DNA of 64,000 nt from Clostridiaceae bacterium OM02-2AC (GTDB taxonomy: Bacteria > Bacillota_I > Bacilli_A > Erysipelotrichales > Erysipelotrichaceae), in the NCBI GenBank assembly GCA_003481775.1, contig QULU01000011.1:38146-102145 (forward strand), in the 5' to 3' direction. The notes under the pieces were generated by a model, which was given only the letters and a program-made list of their open reading frames with translations, searched no databases and had not been told where the DNA came from. The position numbers were made by a program, and so were the translations under genes. Shown piece by piece: positions 55,998 to 63,963 of this stretch (the first letter of the stretch is position 1; each line of letters begins with the position of its first letter).

Positions 55998-57491
55998 ATG
56001 GAGAAAATATATACAAGTACGAGAAATAAAGCGCTGGCGCGTACACCAAAGGAAGCGATATTAAAGGGAATTGCTGAGGATGGCGGTCTGTTCGTCTATG
56101 ATGCCCTGGATACTCTGCACCTGCCGCTGCAGGATATGATGCAGATGAGCTATGAGCAGATGGCGGAAACAATTTTGCAGCTGCTGTTGCCGGATTTCAC
56201 AAAGGAAGAGGTAGCGGATTGCGTTTTTAAAGCCTATAAAGGTAAGTTCAGGGATGAACACATCACTCCGCTGCACAAGGCAAAGGATACCAATATCCTG
56301 GAGCTGTTTCATGGTCCTACCTGTGCTTTTAAGGATGTGGGTCTGCGCATGCTTCCACAGCTGATGAGCAAATCCCTGCAGCAGCACCCCGATGCGCATG
56401 TTATGATTTTAACCGCAACCAGCGGCGATACCGGAAAGGCTGCTCTTGAGGGCTTTTTGGATGTACCGCGCACCGGAATCACAGTCTTCTATCCGGATGA
56501 TGGAGTATCCAATATCCAGCGTTTGCAGATGGTGACCACCAAAGGATGCAATACCTGTGTCTGTGCAATCAAAGGAAACTTCGATGATGCCCAGTCCAAT
56601 GTGAAAAGGATATTTCAGGATGCTCAGCTTTCTGCACGACTGAAGGAAAAGGGGATAAGCTTATCCAGTGCCAACTCCATCAATATCGGAAGGCTGATTC
56701 CGCAGGTTGTATATTATGTGTATGCATATAAAGAAATGGTTCGGACAAAGGAAATCGCATTCGGTGAAAAAGTGAATTTCTGTGTACCGACAGGAAATTA
56801 TGGAAATGTGCTTGCCGGCTACTATGCAAAGCTGATGGGCTTGCCTGTCAATAAATTTATCGTGGCATCCAACTCCAATAATGTACTCTTTGACTTTTTA
56901 AAGGATGGCGTCTATGATCGCAACCGTCCGTTCTATAAAACGATTTCCCCAAGTATGGATATTCTGATTTCCAGCAATCTGGAGCGTCTGCTTTACTACA
57001 AGAGTGGCAAGGATGCTGCTTATATTGCTCAGCTTATGAGTGAGCTGGAAGAAACAGGACGCTATCAGGTGCGCGAGGATATTTTCACCTCTATCCGTGA
57101 TGATTTTGCGGGTGGGTATTGCGATGATGCGGCCTGTGCACAGAGCATGCGTGAATTTTACGAGCAGAGCGGCTATGTCATGGACCCGCATACAGCAATC
57201 GCCTACAAGGTGATGAAGGACTATGAAAAAGAGGATGCGATGCATAAATGCGTACTGCTTTCCACTGCCAGTCCGTATAAATTTGCTCCTGCTGTTTATG
57301 AGGCTTTGTTCAAAGAAACAGATCTGGATGAATTTGCCTGCATGGAAAAGCTGCAACAGAAAAGCGGTGCCGCAATGCCAAAGCCGTTGGCAGAGCTTGC
57401 GAAAATGGAGGTTTTGCACAATCACCTGATTGATAAGAATGCTATGTCTACCTTTGTGGAAACCATTGGGGAGGAGATGTTTCATGATTAA
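55998..57491 (+). CDS. thrC: threonine synthase
   Basis: A 497-residue PLP enzyme converting O-phosphohomoserine to threonine. The PLP-binding Lys112 lies in GPTCAFKDVG, the N-terminus (YTSTRN) and length match the long ThrC form, and the phosphate-binding TSGDTGKAA and PTGNYGN are present. GAAGGAG precedes the ATG. The thrB start lies 8 bases inside its end, so translation is coupled. Confidence 0.96.
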   Translation: MEKIYTSTRNKALARTPKEAILKGIAEDGGLFVYDALDTLHLPLQDMMQMSYEQMAETILQLLLPDFTKEEVADCVFKAYKGKFRDEHITPLHKAKDTNILELFHGPTCAFKDVGLRMLPQLMSKSLQQHPDAHVMILTATSGDTGKAALEGFLDVPRTGITVFYPDDGVSNIQRLQMVTTKGCNTCVCAIKGNFDDAQSNVKRIFQDAQLSARLKEKGISLSSANSINIGRLIPQVVYYVYAYKEMVRTKEIAFGEKVNFCVPTGNYGNVLAGYYAKLMGLPVNKFIVASNSNNVLFDFLKDGVYDRNRPFYKTISPSMDILISSNLERLLYYKSGKDAAYIAQLMSELEETGRYQVREDIFTSIRDDFAGGYCDDAACAQSMREFYEQSGYVMDPHTAIAYKVMKDYEKEDAMHKCVLLSTASPYKFAPAVYEALFKETDLDEFACMEKLQQKSGAAMPKPLAELAKMEVLHNHLIDKNAMSTFVETIGEEMFHD

Positions 57492-58365
57492 GGTACGCGT
57501 ACCTGCAACAAGTGCGAATCTGGGGGTCGGTTATGATTGTCTGGGACTGGCGCTTGACGATTTTGCGACGGTAACCTTTGAGGTGATAGCGGAGGGTCTG
57601 GAGATTGCAGGCTGTGAGGAAGCGTATTGCAATGAAGAGAATCTGTTTTATCAGGCATTTTTAAAGGGTCTTCAGTATATGGGGGAACGTGTGCCGGGAA
57701 TTCGCATCACGGTCGAAACGGATATTCCCTATGCCCGGGGGCTTGGCAGCAGCGCTACCTGTATTGTTGCAGGGCTGGCAGGGGCAAATGCCCTGTTTCA
57801 TAACCGCATGAACCGCTATGAGCTTTTCGATCTGGCAACACAGATGGAGGGACATCCGGATAACATTGCCCCGGCTATCTTTGGTGGTCTGTGTGTATCC
57901 TTTACGGAAGACGGAAAGCCGAATATGATCCGCTATGGCGTAAAGCGTGATTTACTGTTTGTAACGATGATTCCCGATTATGAGGTAAGCACCAAAGCAG
58001 CGCGGGAGGTTTTGCCAAATACTATGTGCTATCAGGATGCCGTCTATCAGATGGGACGCTGCGCAGCACTGGCAAAGGCGATGGAAATCGGCAATGCCAT
58101 GATCATGAAAAAAGCCTGCAGCGATAAGATGCAGGAGCCGTATCGCAAAAAGCTGATTGCGGAATACGGGGATGTCCGTGTCCTGTGTGAGGAAACGGAT
58201 ATGATCACCATGTATATATCCGGAAGCGGGTCGACAATGATTGCGCTGACACAGGAGGAAGGTGCAGCCCGTATTCTTGAAGAAAAGATAAAAAACAAGT
58301 ATCCGTTCTGGGATGTTCGCATTCTGCGTGCAACCTATGACGGTGTGCAAAGTGAGGTGTGCTGA
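57484..58365 (+). CDS. thrB: homoserine kinase
   Basis: A 293-residue GHMP kinase phosphorylating homoserine. N-terminal VRVPATSANLGVGYD, the ATP loop ARGLGSSATC and a late SGSGSTMIA are typical. ATG 57484 follows GGAGGAG and overlaps thrC. It ends in a 1-base overlap with the ACT-protein gene. Confidence 0.95.
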   Translation: MIKVRVPATSANLGVGYDCLGLALDDFATVTFEVIAEGLEIAGCEEAYCNEENLFYQAFLKGLQYMGERVPGIRITVETDIPYARGLGSSATCIVAGLAGANALFHNRMNRYELFDLATQMEGHPDNIAPAIFGGLCVSFTEDGKPNMIRYGVKRDLLFVTMIPDYEVSTKAAREVLPNTMCYQDAVYQMGRCAALAKAMEIGNAMIMKKACSDKMQEPYRKKLIAEYGDVRVLCEETDMITMYISGSGSTMIALTQEEGAARILEEKIKNKYPFWDVRILRATYDGVQSEVC

Positions 58366-58799
58366 TGGAGAAATACTATATTGTAGACAGTACGATCCTG
58401 CCGGATGTGCTGGATAAGGTTATCGAAGCACGCTCCCTGCTGCAAAACGGTGAGGTAAAGCAGGTGAGTGAGGCAGTAAAACGTGTTGGCATCAGTCGCG
58501 GAACGTATTATAAATATAAGGATTATGTCTTTTTGCCTGCGCAGGGAATGAGTGAGCGCAAGGCTGTAATCTCCCTTATGCTGCATCATGATAAAGGAAT
58601 TTTGTCAGAGGTGCTGAACACGATGTCGAGCGTCAATGCCAATATTCTTACGATCAATCAGAATATTCCGATTCATGAATGGGCATCTGTGGTACTCTCC
58701 TTTGATTTATGCGAAATGGCCGTATCCATCGATGAGCTTCTGGAGCGTCTGCGCAGCTGCCGCGGTGTAAGCAATCTGCGTCTGATTGCGGTAGAATAA
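58365..58799 (+). CDS. ACT-domain protein, PheB/UPF0735 family
   Basis: A 144-residue small regulator: an N-terminal helical segment (about 1-65, GISRGTYYKYKD) and a C-terminal ACT domain (about 70-144). The family (B. subtilis PheB/YszB) has no known catalytic role and is presumed to sense an amino acid. Here it is coupled to thrB (ATG 58365 overlaps the stop), so sensing threonine or a related amino acid is likely by context. Confidence 0.9.
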   Translation: MEKYYIVDSTILPDVLDKVIEARSLLQNGEVKQVSEAVKRVGISRGTYYKYKDYVFLPAQGMSERKAVISLMLHHDKGILSEVLNTMSSVNANILTINQNIPIHEWASVVLSFDLCEMAVSIDELLERLRSCRGVSNLRLIAVE

Positions 58800-58845
58800 C
58801 GGGGGAAGGCATTTCAAGTTGATAATATCATTGCACTGAATTATA

Positions 58846-58869
58846 AGAAAGCGGGGATTCTCGCTTTTT
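58846..58869 (+). terminator. terminator of thrCB operon
   Basis: AAAGCG pairs with CGCTTT around a short loop, followed by T. Confidence 0.7.
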
Positions 58870-58999
58870 CTGCTTCTATCATGTGGATAAAGGTGTTTTG
58901 CATAAAGGTCGTTGTTTTAAAATATAAAAAGGTGATTTTCTTTTTTTCTGAAATATGATACGATATAAAAAGTCATTTAATATATATAAGGAGTATCCT

Positions 59000-59722
59000 A
59001 TGAAACAGCTGTTAGAAAAACTAACGACATTGGCGGCATATACTGCTGCTGTCTGCACAATCGTAATTCTGCTGGTTACGAGTATAAACATAAATTGCTT
59101 CAATAAGGATTTTTATAAAACTGAATATGCATCCCTGGAAACAGCACAGTCTTTGGGGATGACGGAGAAGGACCTCAATAAGGCGACAGACGCCCTGCTC
59201 GATTATCTGCAGGACCGCCGTGATAATATTGATGTTACCGTAGCGGTTAAGGGGACGGAAACCAAGGCCTTCAACGCGAGAGAATCCTCCCATATGGTGG
59301 ATGTGCGCAACCTGTATCGCTTTGCCATGGTTTTAAGAAATGTTGCGATTATTCTGCTGGTGCTTTCTCTGGTTTACATGACAGTTCGTCTGAAAAGCGG
59401 AACGTTGACAATTTTCAGTATCAATTATATGAAAACGGCGATTTTGGCAGCGGTGTTCTTCGCCATGCTGGCAGGCTGGGCATATGTTGACTTCGATGCA
59501 TTCTGGACAACCTTTCACAAGCTGGCATTTCGCAATGATTTATGGCTGCTGAATCCGGCAACTGACCTGATGATCAATCTGTTTCCATCACAATTCTTTT
59601 CCTCCATGGTATTCCGCATCGTGGGAATGTTTGCGACCGGATTTATCGGACTGTTTGTGTTCTGCTATCTCTTCCTGAGACATCAGCTTCACAAGCTTCA
59701 CGGAGAACTGCATCATGACTAG
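59000..59722 (+). CDS. DUF1461/TIGR01906-family integral membrane protein
   Basis: A 240-residue membrane protein with four helices (about 10-32, 107-128, 143-163, 202-226) and an extracytoplasmic domain between the first two that contains the family's HMVDV. TIGR01906 proteins are widespread in Firmicutes; function unknown. AAGGAG precedes ATG 59000. It overlaps maf by 8 bases and is therefore co-translated with it. Confidence 0.85.
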   Translation: MKQLLEKLTTLAAYTAAVCTIVILLVTSININCFNKDFYKTEYASLETAQSLGMTEKDLNKATDALLDYLQDRRDNIDVTVAVKGTETKAFNARESSHMVDVRNLYRFAMVLRNVAIILLVLSLVYMTVRLKSGTLTIFSINYMKTAILAAVFFAMLAGWAYVDFDAFWTTFHKLAFRNDLWLLNPATDLMINLFPSQFFSSMVFRIVGMFATGFIGLFVFCYLFLRHQLHKLHGELHHD

Positions 59723-60284
59723 GCGTTTGATTCTGGCAAGCGCATCTCCCAGAAGGCGCGAACTGTTACAGGATTTATCGTATCCCTTTGATATCGTAAC
59801 TGCGAATTGCGAGGAATATGTTGATCACTCGCTGCCGATTGCTTCTGCGATTGAACAGATTGCCTGCCGCAAAGCCCTTACCGTATGGGAACAGCACCCC
59901 GAGGCAGTTGTTCTTGGTGCGGATACCATGGTGTGCTACGAAAATCAGGCAATGGGAAAGCCGGAGAACCGCAAGGATGCTTACCGTATGTTGAAGCAGC
60001 TAAGCGGTAAAACGCATACGGTTGTCAGTGGAGTAGCTATTGTTTGGAAAGGAAAAGCCGAGCTTTTTCATGAAGAAACAAGCGTCACCTTCTATGAGCT
60101 TGATGAAGAGCTGCTGAATCGATACCTTGACAGCAGTGAGCCATACGATAAGGCGGGGGCCTATGGTATACAGGGGATGGGGAAGCTGTTTGTGCGAGAA
60201 TTGCATGGAGATTATTTCAATGTTATGGGACTGCCGATTGCTGCAGTTTACCGTCATCTGAAAGCGTATCTGGAAAAAAACTAA
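59715..60284 (+). CDS. maf: Maf-family nucleotide pyrophosphatase
   Basis: A 189-residue house-cleaning nucleoside triphosphate pyrophosphatase that removes modified or non-canonical nucleotides (dTTP/UTP type) and has been linked to septum inhibition. Hallmarks: N-terminal ILASASPRRRELL, GADTMVCYE, KPENRKDAYRML and KAGAYGIQG with the catalytic Asp/Gly region. It starts inside the preceding gene. Length is normal. Confidence 0.95.
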   Translation: MTRRLILASASPRRRELLQDLSYPFDIVTANCEEYVDHSLPIASAIEQIACRKALTVWEQHPEAVVLGADTMVCYENQAMGKPENRKDAYRMLKQLSGKTHTVVSGVAIVWKGKAELFHEETSVTFYELDEELLNRYLDSSEPYDKAGAYGIQGMGKLFVRELHGDYFNVMGLPIAAVYRHLKAYLEKN

Positions 60285-60301
60285 AAAATTTTGTTTTATG
60301 G

Positions 60302-60330
60302 TTGAAAAAATCGGCAATGCCTATTATAAT
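60302..60330 (+). promoter_or_regulatory. tRNA-Thr promoter
   Basis: TTGAAA (60302-60307), 17 bases, TATAAT (60325-60330), 30 bases before the tRNA. Confidence 0.75.
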
Positions 60331-60360
60331 ATAATAGCTTTCCAATCATAAAGCATAACT

Positions 60361-60434
60361 GCCGGTATAGTATAGTGGTAATACAGAGCAATGGTAATGC
60401 TCAGCGCTCAGTTCAATTCTGGGTACCGGCACCA
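60361..60434 (+). tRNA. tRNA-Thr(GGT), unusual body
   Basis: A 74-base tRNA. Acceptor GCCGGTA/TACCGGC; D stem GTAT/ATAC with loop AGTGGTA; anticodon stem GAGCA/TGCTC with loop ATGGTAA, so anticodon GGT; a 4-base variable loop; T stem CTCAG/CTGGG with TTCAATT; encoded ACCA. The D arm resembles tRNA-Gly more than the usual GCTC/GAGC of tRNA-Thr. It has its own promoter and terminator, so it is probably expressed. Confidence 0.88.
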
Positions 60435-60445
60435 GGAAAATAACG

Positions 60446-60469
60446 AAGCCTTTGCGAAAAGGCTTTTTT
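60446..60469 (+). terminator. tRNA-Thr terminator
   Basis: AAGCCTTT pairs with AAAGGCTT and is followed by T. Confidence 0.85.
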
Positions 60470-60997
60470 AATATTTTGCAAGCCTGCACCTTCCTTACTT
60501 TGCTGTTGGATTCATACGGTCGGGGCTTTATTTACAATCTAAGGTGAAATCATTATGTATCGCAAGCAGGAGGGTCAAGCTTTATCACTATGTTGAAATA
60601 CCGTAAAGCTGCTTTGCCTCCATATGGAAACACTCTGTTTCGTATTAACAAAGGTAAATTTGGTCCTTACTTCATTACCCCTGATATCGTAAGAGCATTT
60701 GATGAAAACAGTGAAGGATGACCATGTGTGGAAAAGGCAGCATATAAGGCTGAGTGTGCCAGCTACATGGAGCATACTACTGCTCAAAAGCAGATGCTTC
60801 CCTTTAAGTCATTATCTCCCGGGCAAATGATTTCTTTCATCCCCCATTGTATGATATACTTCAGATAGTCATTCTGCGCATTCATTTCCCCACCAAAAAC
60901 GAACGCAGAGTGACTTTTTCTATGTATTGCTGAAAAACATAGCAGAGAATGCATATTCTGTGGTAAAATAATACAAGAAAGCGAGGTGTAGCTGTTC
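60470..60997. other. intergenic region
   Basis: About 530 bp. A 44-codon frame at 60590-60721 (MLKYRKAALPPYGN...) reads like protein but its only ribosome-like site (AGGAGGG) is 16 bases away; I leave it uncalled. Nothing else is seen. Confidence 0.4.
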
Positions 60998-61432
60998 ATG
61001 AAGAAAATACTGCTTTGTCTGTTTTGTACGATGTTTCTATTACAGGGCTGCAGTAAGAATCATGAGGGAGAACCCATTGAACTCACTGCTCAGGAAGTTT
61101 TAGTAAGACTGCAGGATTCCAAAAAGAATTCCTTCATGCTGTACATCACCTCGGATAATTGCTATTCCTGTGACGAATATGAAAAAGTGATACAGGAAAT
61201 CGAAGAAGAAACACCGTTTGAAATCTATTATCTCAAGATGGATACCAATGAAGAAGATACAGATGTCAAACAGGTGATTGAGGAGCTGCAAATAACGACA
61301 GGGAAAATACAAAGCCTGCCGTCAACCTTTTACTTTTATCAGGGAAGTCTGCTGCCTGAAAATAGAAAAGAAGGATATCTGGAAAAGAAGGACTTGTTAA
61401 AATGGCTGAACGATCTGCATTTACTACATTAA
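60998..61432 (+). CDS. thioredoxin-like lipoprotein
   Basis: A 144-residue lipoprotein with signal peptide and lipobox LLQGC (Cys18), so it is anchored outside the cell. A thioredoxin fold follows with the redox motif CYSC (residues about 54-57) and a cis-Pro in SLPSTFYFY. The family resembles bacteriocin-transport accessory or TlpA-like thiol proteins; it probably reduces or oxidises extracytoplasmic disulfides. GCGAGGTG precedes the ATG. It overlaps the next gene by 31 bases. Confidence 0.85.
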   Translation: MKKILLCLFCTMFLLQGCSKNHEGEPIELTAQEVLVRLQDSKKNSFMLYITSDNCYSCDEYEKVIQEIEEETPFEIYYLKMDTNEEDTDVKQVIEELQITTGKIQSLPSTFYFYQGSLLPENRKEGYLEKKDLLKWLNDLHLLH

Positions 61433-62211
61433 ATCAGGATACTGCAACGGTTTCTTCAAAGGAAGAAATTGTACAGCAGCTTACGTCACTAGGGATACAG
61501 AAGGGAATGGTTCTTCTGATTCAGGCAGACCCGCAGCGACTGGGCTATCTGATTGGCGGTGAACAGGCGCTGATTGAAGCACTGATGGATACTGTCGGGT
61601 ATGAAGGTACTCTTGTTCTTCCGACCTTTACCCCTCAGCTTCTCGATCCAGCCTGCCAGAAAAAAACAGTGGAACGTGTCTACTGGGATGATGTGCGCGC
61701 TTCTGCATTCCCATTTGACCGAAAGCTGAGTGCACCTCAGGATGCGCTTGCATTGCAGTTTCTTCGCAACGAGGGAGTAGTACGCTCCTATCATCCGCTG
61801 TACAGCTTCGCGGCATGGGGGAAATATGCAAAGCTGATCTGTGATCGTCATCCTTTGCATTTTGGACTCAGTAAAGATTCACCACTTGGTAAAATTGTAG
61901 AATTTAACGGCTATACTGTACTGCTTGGAAATGAATATGAGAGCTGCTGCATGTTTCATCTGGCCCGCTATTCAGGAGATCAGCTCCCTATTCGTCTGGT
62001 CAGTGCTCCCATAGAAAATAATAAACAGACCATATGGAAGGATATGCTGGATCTTGATTATCAAACAAAAAACTTCTCCTCAATCGGAGAAGTGATGGAG
62101 GAGCGAAGCGTAGTGAAAACCTCTTATATCGGAAATGGGCGCTGCCGCATGTTCTCCGCCCGAGAAGCAATTACGCTGGCTACGGCCTACTTCCATATTC
62201 ATAGAGACTGA
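61402..62211 (+). CDS. AAC(3)/YokD-family aminoglycoside N-acetyltransferase homologue
   Basis: A 269-residue member of the antibiotic_NAT family. It has the family SLGIQKGMVLLIQ, GTLVLPTF, the catalytic-region SYHPLYSFAAWGKYA and LHFGLSKDSPLGKI. Members acetylate the 3-amino group of aminoglycosides using acetyl-CoA, but chromosomal YokD-like homologues in Firmicutes may have other natural substrates. The start lies inside the end of the lipoprotein gene; AAGGA stands about 11 bases before. Its 3' end overlaps the convergent fRMsr gene by 13 bases. Confidence 0.88.
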   Translation: MAERSAFTTLNQDTATVSSKEEIVQQLTSLGIQKGMVLLIQADPQRLGYLIGGEQALIEALMDTVGYEGTLVLPTFTPQLLDPACQKKTVERVYWDDVRASAFPFDRKLSAPQDALALQFLRNEGVVRSYHPLYSFAAWGKYAKLICDRHPLHFGLSKDSPLGKIVEFNGYTVLLGNEYESCCMFHLARYSGDQLPIRLVSAPIENNKQTIWKDMLDLDYQTKNFSSIGEVMEERSVVKTSYIGNGRCRMFSAREAITLATAYFHIHRD

Positions 62212-62651
62212 AGTAGGATTCCTACAGCCTGCTCCAGATATTGCTGATCTACAGAATCAAATCTGGCAAAAACAGGGGAATCGACATCCAAAACACCCAG
62301 CAGGGTGTTTTCTTTTATAATTGGAATTACAATTTCTGAATTGCTTGCACCATCACAGGCAATATGAGTAGGGAATGTGTGTACATTATCGACCAGCAGT
62401 GTACAGCGGTTCCTTGCACTGGTACCACATACCCCTTTGCCCAGCGGAATATGCACACAGGCAACCTTGCCCTGAAACGGGCCGAGTATAAGCTCGTCGT
62501 TTTTTAGCAGATAAAACCCTGCCCAGTTCAAATCCGGGAGCTCATGAAATAACAATGCTGCCATATTTGCCATGTTTGCAATCATATCATGCTCATCCTC
62601 CAGCAAACCTTTCAGCTGCTGCACAATCAGCTCATACTTTTTTTCTTTCAT
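62199..62651 (-). CDS. msrC: free methionine-(R)-sulfoxide reductase, GAF-domain
   Basis: A 150-residue single GAF-domain enzyme reducing free Met-R-sulfoxide. The three catalytic or resolving cysteines are in place: Cys65 and Cys75 (ACVHIPLGKGVCGTSA) and Cys99 (HIACDGASNSE), with the spacing 10 and 24 seen in the E. coli enzyme. It acts in the cytoplasm, restored by thioredoxin. It converges with, and overlaps, the AAC(3) gene. Transcribed alone. Confidence 0.93.
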   Translation of the reverse strand: MKEKKYELIVQQLKGLLEDEHDMIANMANMAALLFHELPDLNWAGFYLLKNDELILGPFQGKVACVHIPLGKGVCGTSARNRCTLLVDNVHTFPTHIACDGASNSEIVIPIIKENTLLGVLDVDSPVFARFDSVDQQYLEQAVGILLQSL

Positions 62652-62702
62652 AATCCGACCTCTCTTCTATATGTATAGCTATCGTATCATGAATTTGAGA
62701 AA

Positions 62703-62732
62703 AGAAAAAGGAGTTATCGATTAAGATAACTC
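62703..62732 (-). terminator. terminator of spore-coat pair
   Basis: On the minus strand GAGTTATC pairs with GATAACTC and is followed by a T-rich run. The stem overlaps the stop codon at 62721. Confidence 0.7.
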
Positions 62733-63002
62733 GCTCTCACTTTTTGAAAATTTTGTATAAGCCTTGGAAATGTTCTTGGCTGAATCGGCGGTCATCTTAT
62801 ACCAGCCCTGCTCTGTCATCATATTGAATACATCACGCTGCAGCGTAGATACACACGTATAAACCTCATCGATTTTTGTAAACAGCTCATCATTGCTTGC
62901 TTCCTGTGTAAAGGTATTCAACTCAGCCTTCATGTGTTTCAGTGTAACAAGCAGGTTCGTAGCGATATCCTTATCGCCATAGCTCTTGGATTTATCTGCC
63001 AT
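62721..63002 (-). CDS. spore coat protein, CotF-like (second of pair)
   Basis: About 93 residues. The pattern LQRDVFNMMTEQGWYKM with preceding helical repeats matches the CotF family of Firmicute spore coat proteins, where pairs of small genes are common. ATG 63002 follows GTGAGGC; upstream codons are in frame but lack a site. It is adjacent to the companion gene (1 base apart). It implies the organism can sporulate or carries remnants of it. Confidence 0.8.
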   Translation of the reverse strand: MADKSKSYGDKDIATNLLVTLKHMKAELNTFTQEASNDELFTKIDEVYTCVSTLQRDVFNMMTEQGWYKMTADSAKNISKAYTKFSKSESELS

Positions 63003-63003
63003 G

Positions 63004-63195
63004 TTATTTTGCCTCACTTTCCAGGATAGCCAGCAGTGTCTGGTAATGCTCTTTCAATTTTTCCTGTACGTTTTCAAAACAGGTTTTTACATCTTCACTT
63101 TGAATCATTGTGATATCGTTGGCGACACGCTTATTCAAAACAAGCGTCTGGTCCAGAATATCTTCCATATACAATACGTCTTTTGGTGTCAGCAT
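63004..63195 (-). CDS. spore coat-like protein (first of pair)
   Basis: About 63 residues: MLTPKDVLYMEDILDQTL, the usual N-terminal half of CotF-type proteins, then a short helical region. The start is unclear (ATG 63195, GTG 63204, ATG 63243); 63195 matches the family's usual start. The two genes of the pair encode proteins that resemble the two halves of longer CotF proteins. Confidence 0.7.
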   Translation of the reverse strand: MLTPKDVLYMEDILDQTLVLNKRVANDITMIQSEDVKTCFENVQEKLKEHYQTLLAILESEAK

Positions 63196-63328
63196 AGTGT
63201 TCACTCGTATGACTCTGTGTACAAGCCATACATCTCCTTTCATACAATAGTATGGTAGGGAAATTACACTTGTATGCATTTGCTTTCAAGGTTTTATCTG
63301 CTATAATAGATACTCACAGGAGGACGTC

Positions 63329-63874
63329 ATGGAAATACAAGAAAGAGAATATGTATATATCCAGAGCTATAAGCATGATGGAAGTCTTCACAGAACCTGG
63401 GCAAAGGGTTATGTAATTGAAGCAAATGAGCGGCGTATCGTTGCAGTAACAAATAAAACACTCGTCAGTGAATCGGACGGACGCAAGTGGGTGACTAGAG
63501 AACCGGCAATCTGCTTCTTCTACCCGGATAAGTGGTACAATGTTATCTGTATGATCAGGAAATCGGGTATCCATTATTACTGCAATCTGGCATCTCCATC
63601 ACTTTATGACGGAGAAGCGATAAAGAATATTGATTACGATTTGGATGTGAAGGTTTCACCAACGGGGAAAACGACGCTGCTGGATGAGGATGAATATCAG
63701 GAGCATTCTGCAGAAATGGGGTATAGCCGAAAGCTGGATAAAGCGATTCATCATGGATTAGATCGTCTGATGGTGGATATCCGTCTACAGAATTCACCAT
63801 TTGAGCATCGGGAAATATCTGCATTGTATGATAAATACCTGCGCTATATGGATGAAGATAAAAGGATGAAATAA
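63329..63874 (+). CDS. DUF402 nucleoside tri-/diphosphate phosphatase (Ntdp-like)
   Basis: A 181-residue DUF402 protein resembling S. aureus Ntdp and B. subtilis YgaC. It has the family CFFYPDKWYNV, YYCNLASPS, IDYDLDVKV and LDEDEYQEH with acidic residues for metal-dependent hydrolysis of nucleoside tri- and diphosphates. GGAGG precedes the ATG. It is monocistronic; no terminator is obvious before the strong promoter that follows. Confidence 0.9.
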   Translation: MEIQEREYVYIQSYKHDGSLHRTWAKGYVIEANERRIVAVTNKTLVSESDGRKWVTREPAICFFYPDKWYNVICMIRKSGIHYYCNLASPSLYDGEAIKNIDYDLDVKVSPTGKTTLLDEDEYQEHSAEMGYSRKLDKAIHHGLDRLMVDIRLQNSPFEHREISALYDKYLRYMDEDKRMK

Positions 63875-63934
63875 GGCCTCTATGCGGCATATGGAAGAAA
63901 TATGATAAAAAAGTTAAAAAAATAAAAAAAGCTG

Positions 63935-63963
63935 TTGACACATAGGGATATGTGTTGTATTAT
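63935..63963 (+). promoter_or_regulatory. very strong promoter, possibly of an rRNA operon
   Basis: TTGACA (63935-63940), 17 bases, TATTAT (63958-63963), preceded by A-tracts like an UP element. The transcript start would be near 63970, beginning a GC-rich leader that runs off the window. rRNA is inferred from promoter strength and the lack of an ORF. Confidence 0.6.

Noticed and set aside
60590-60721. 44-codon frame MLKYRKAALPPYGN...
   Set aside because: Protein-like, but the only ribosome-like site is 16 bases from the ATG; left uncalled pending conservation.
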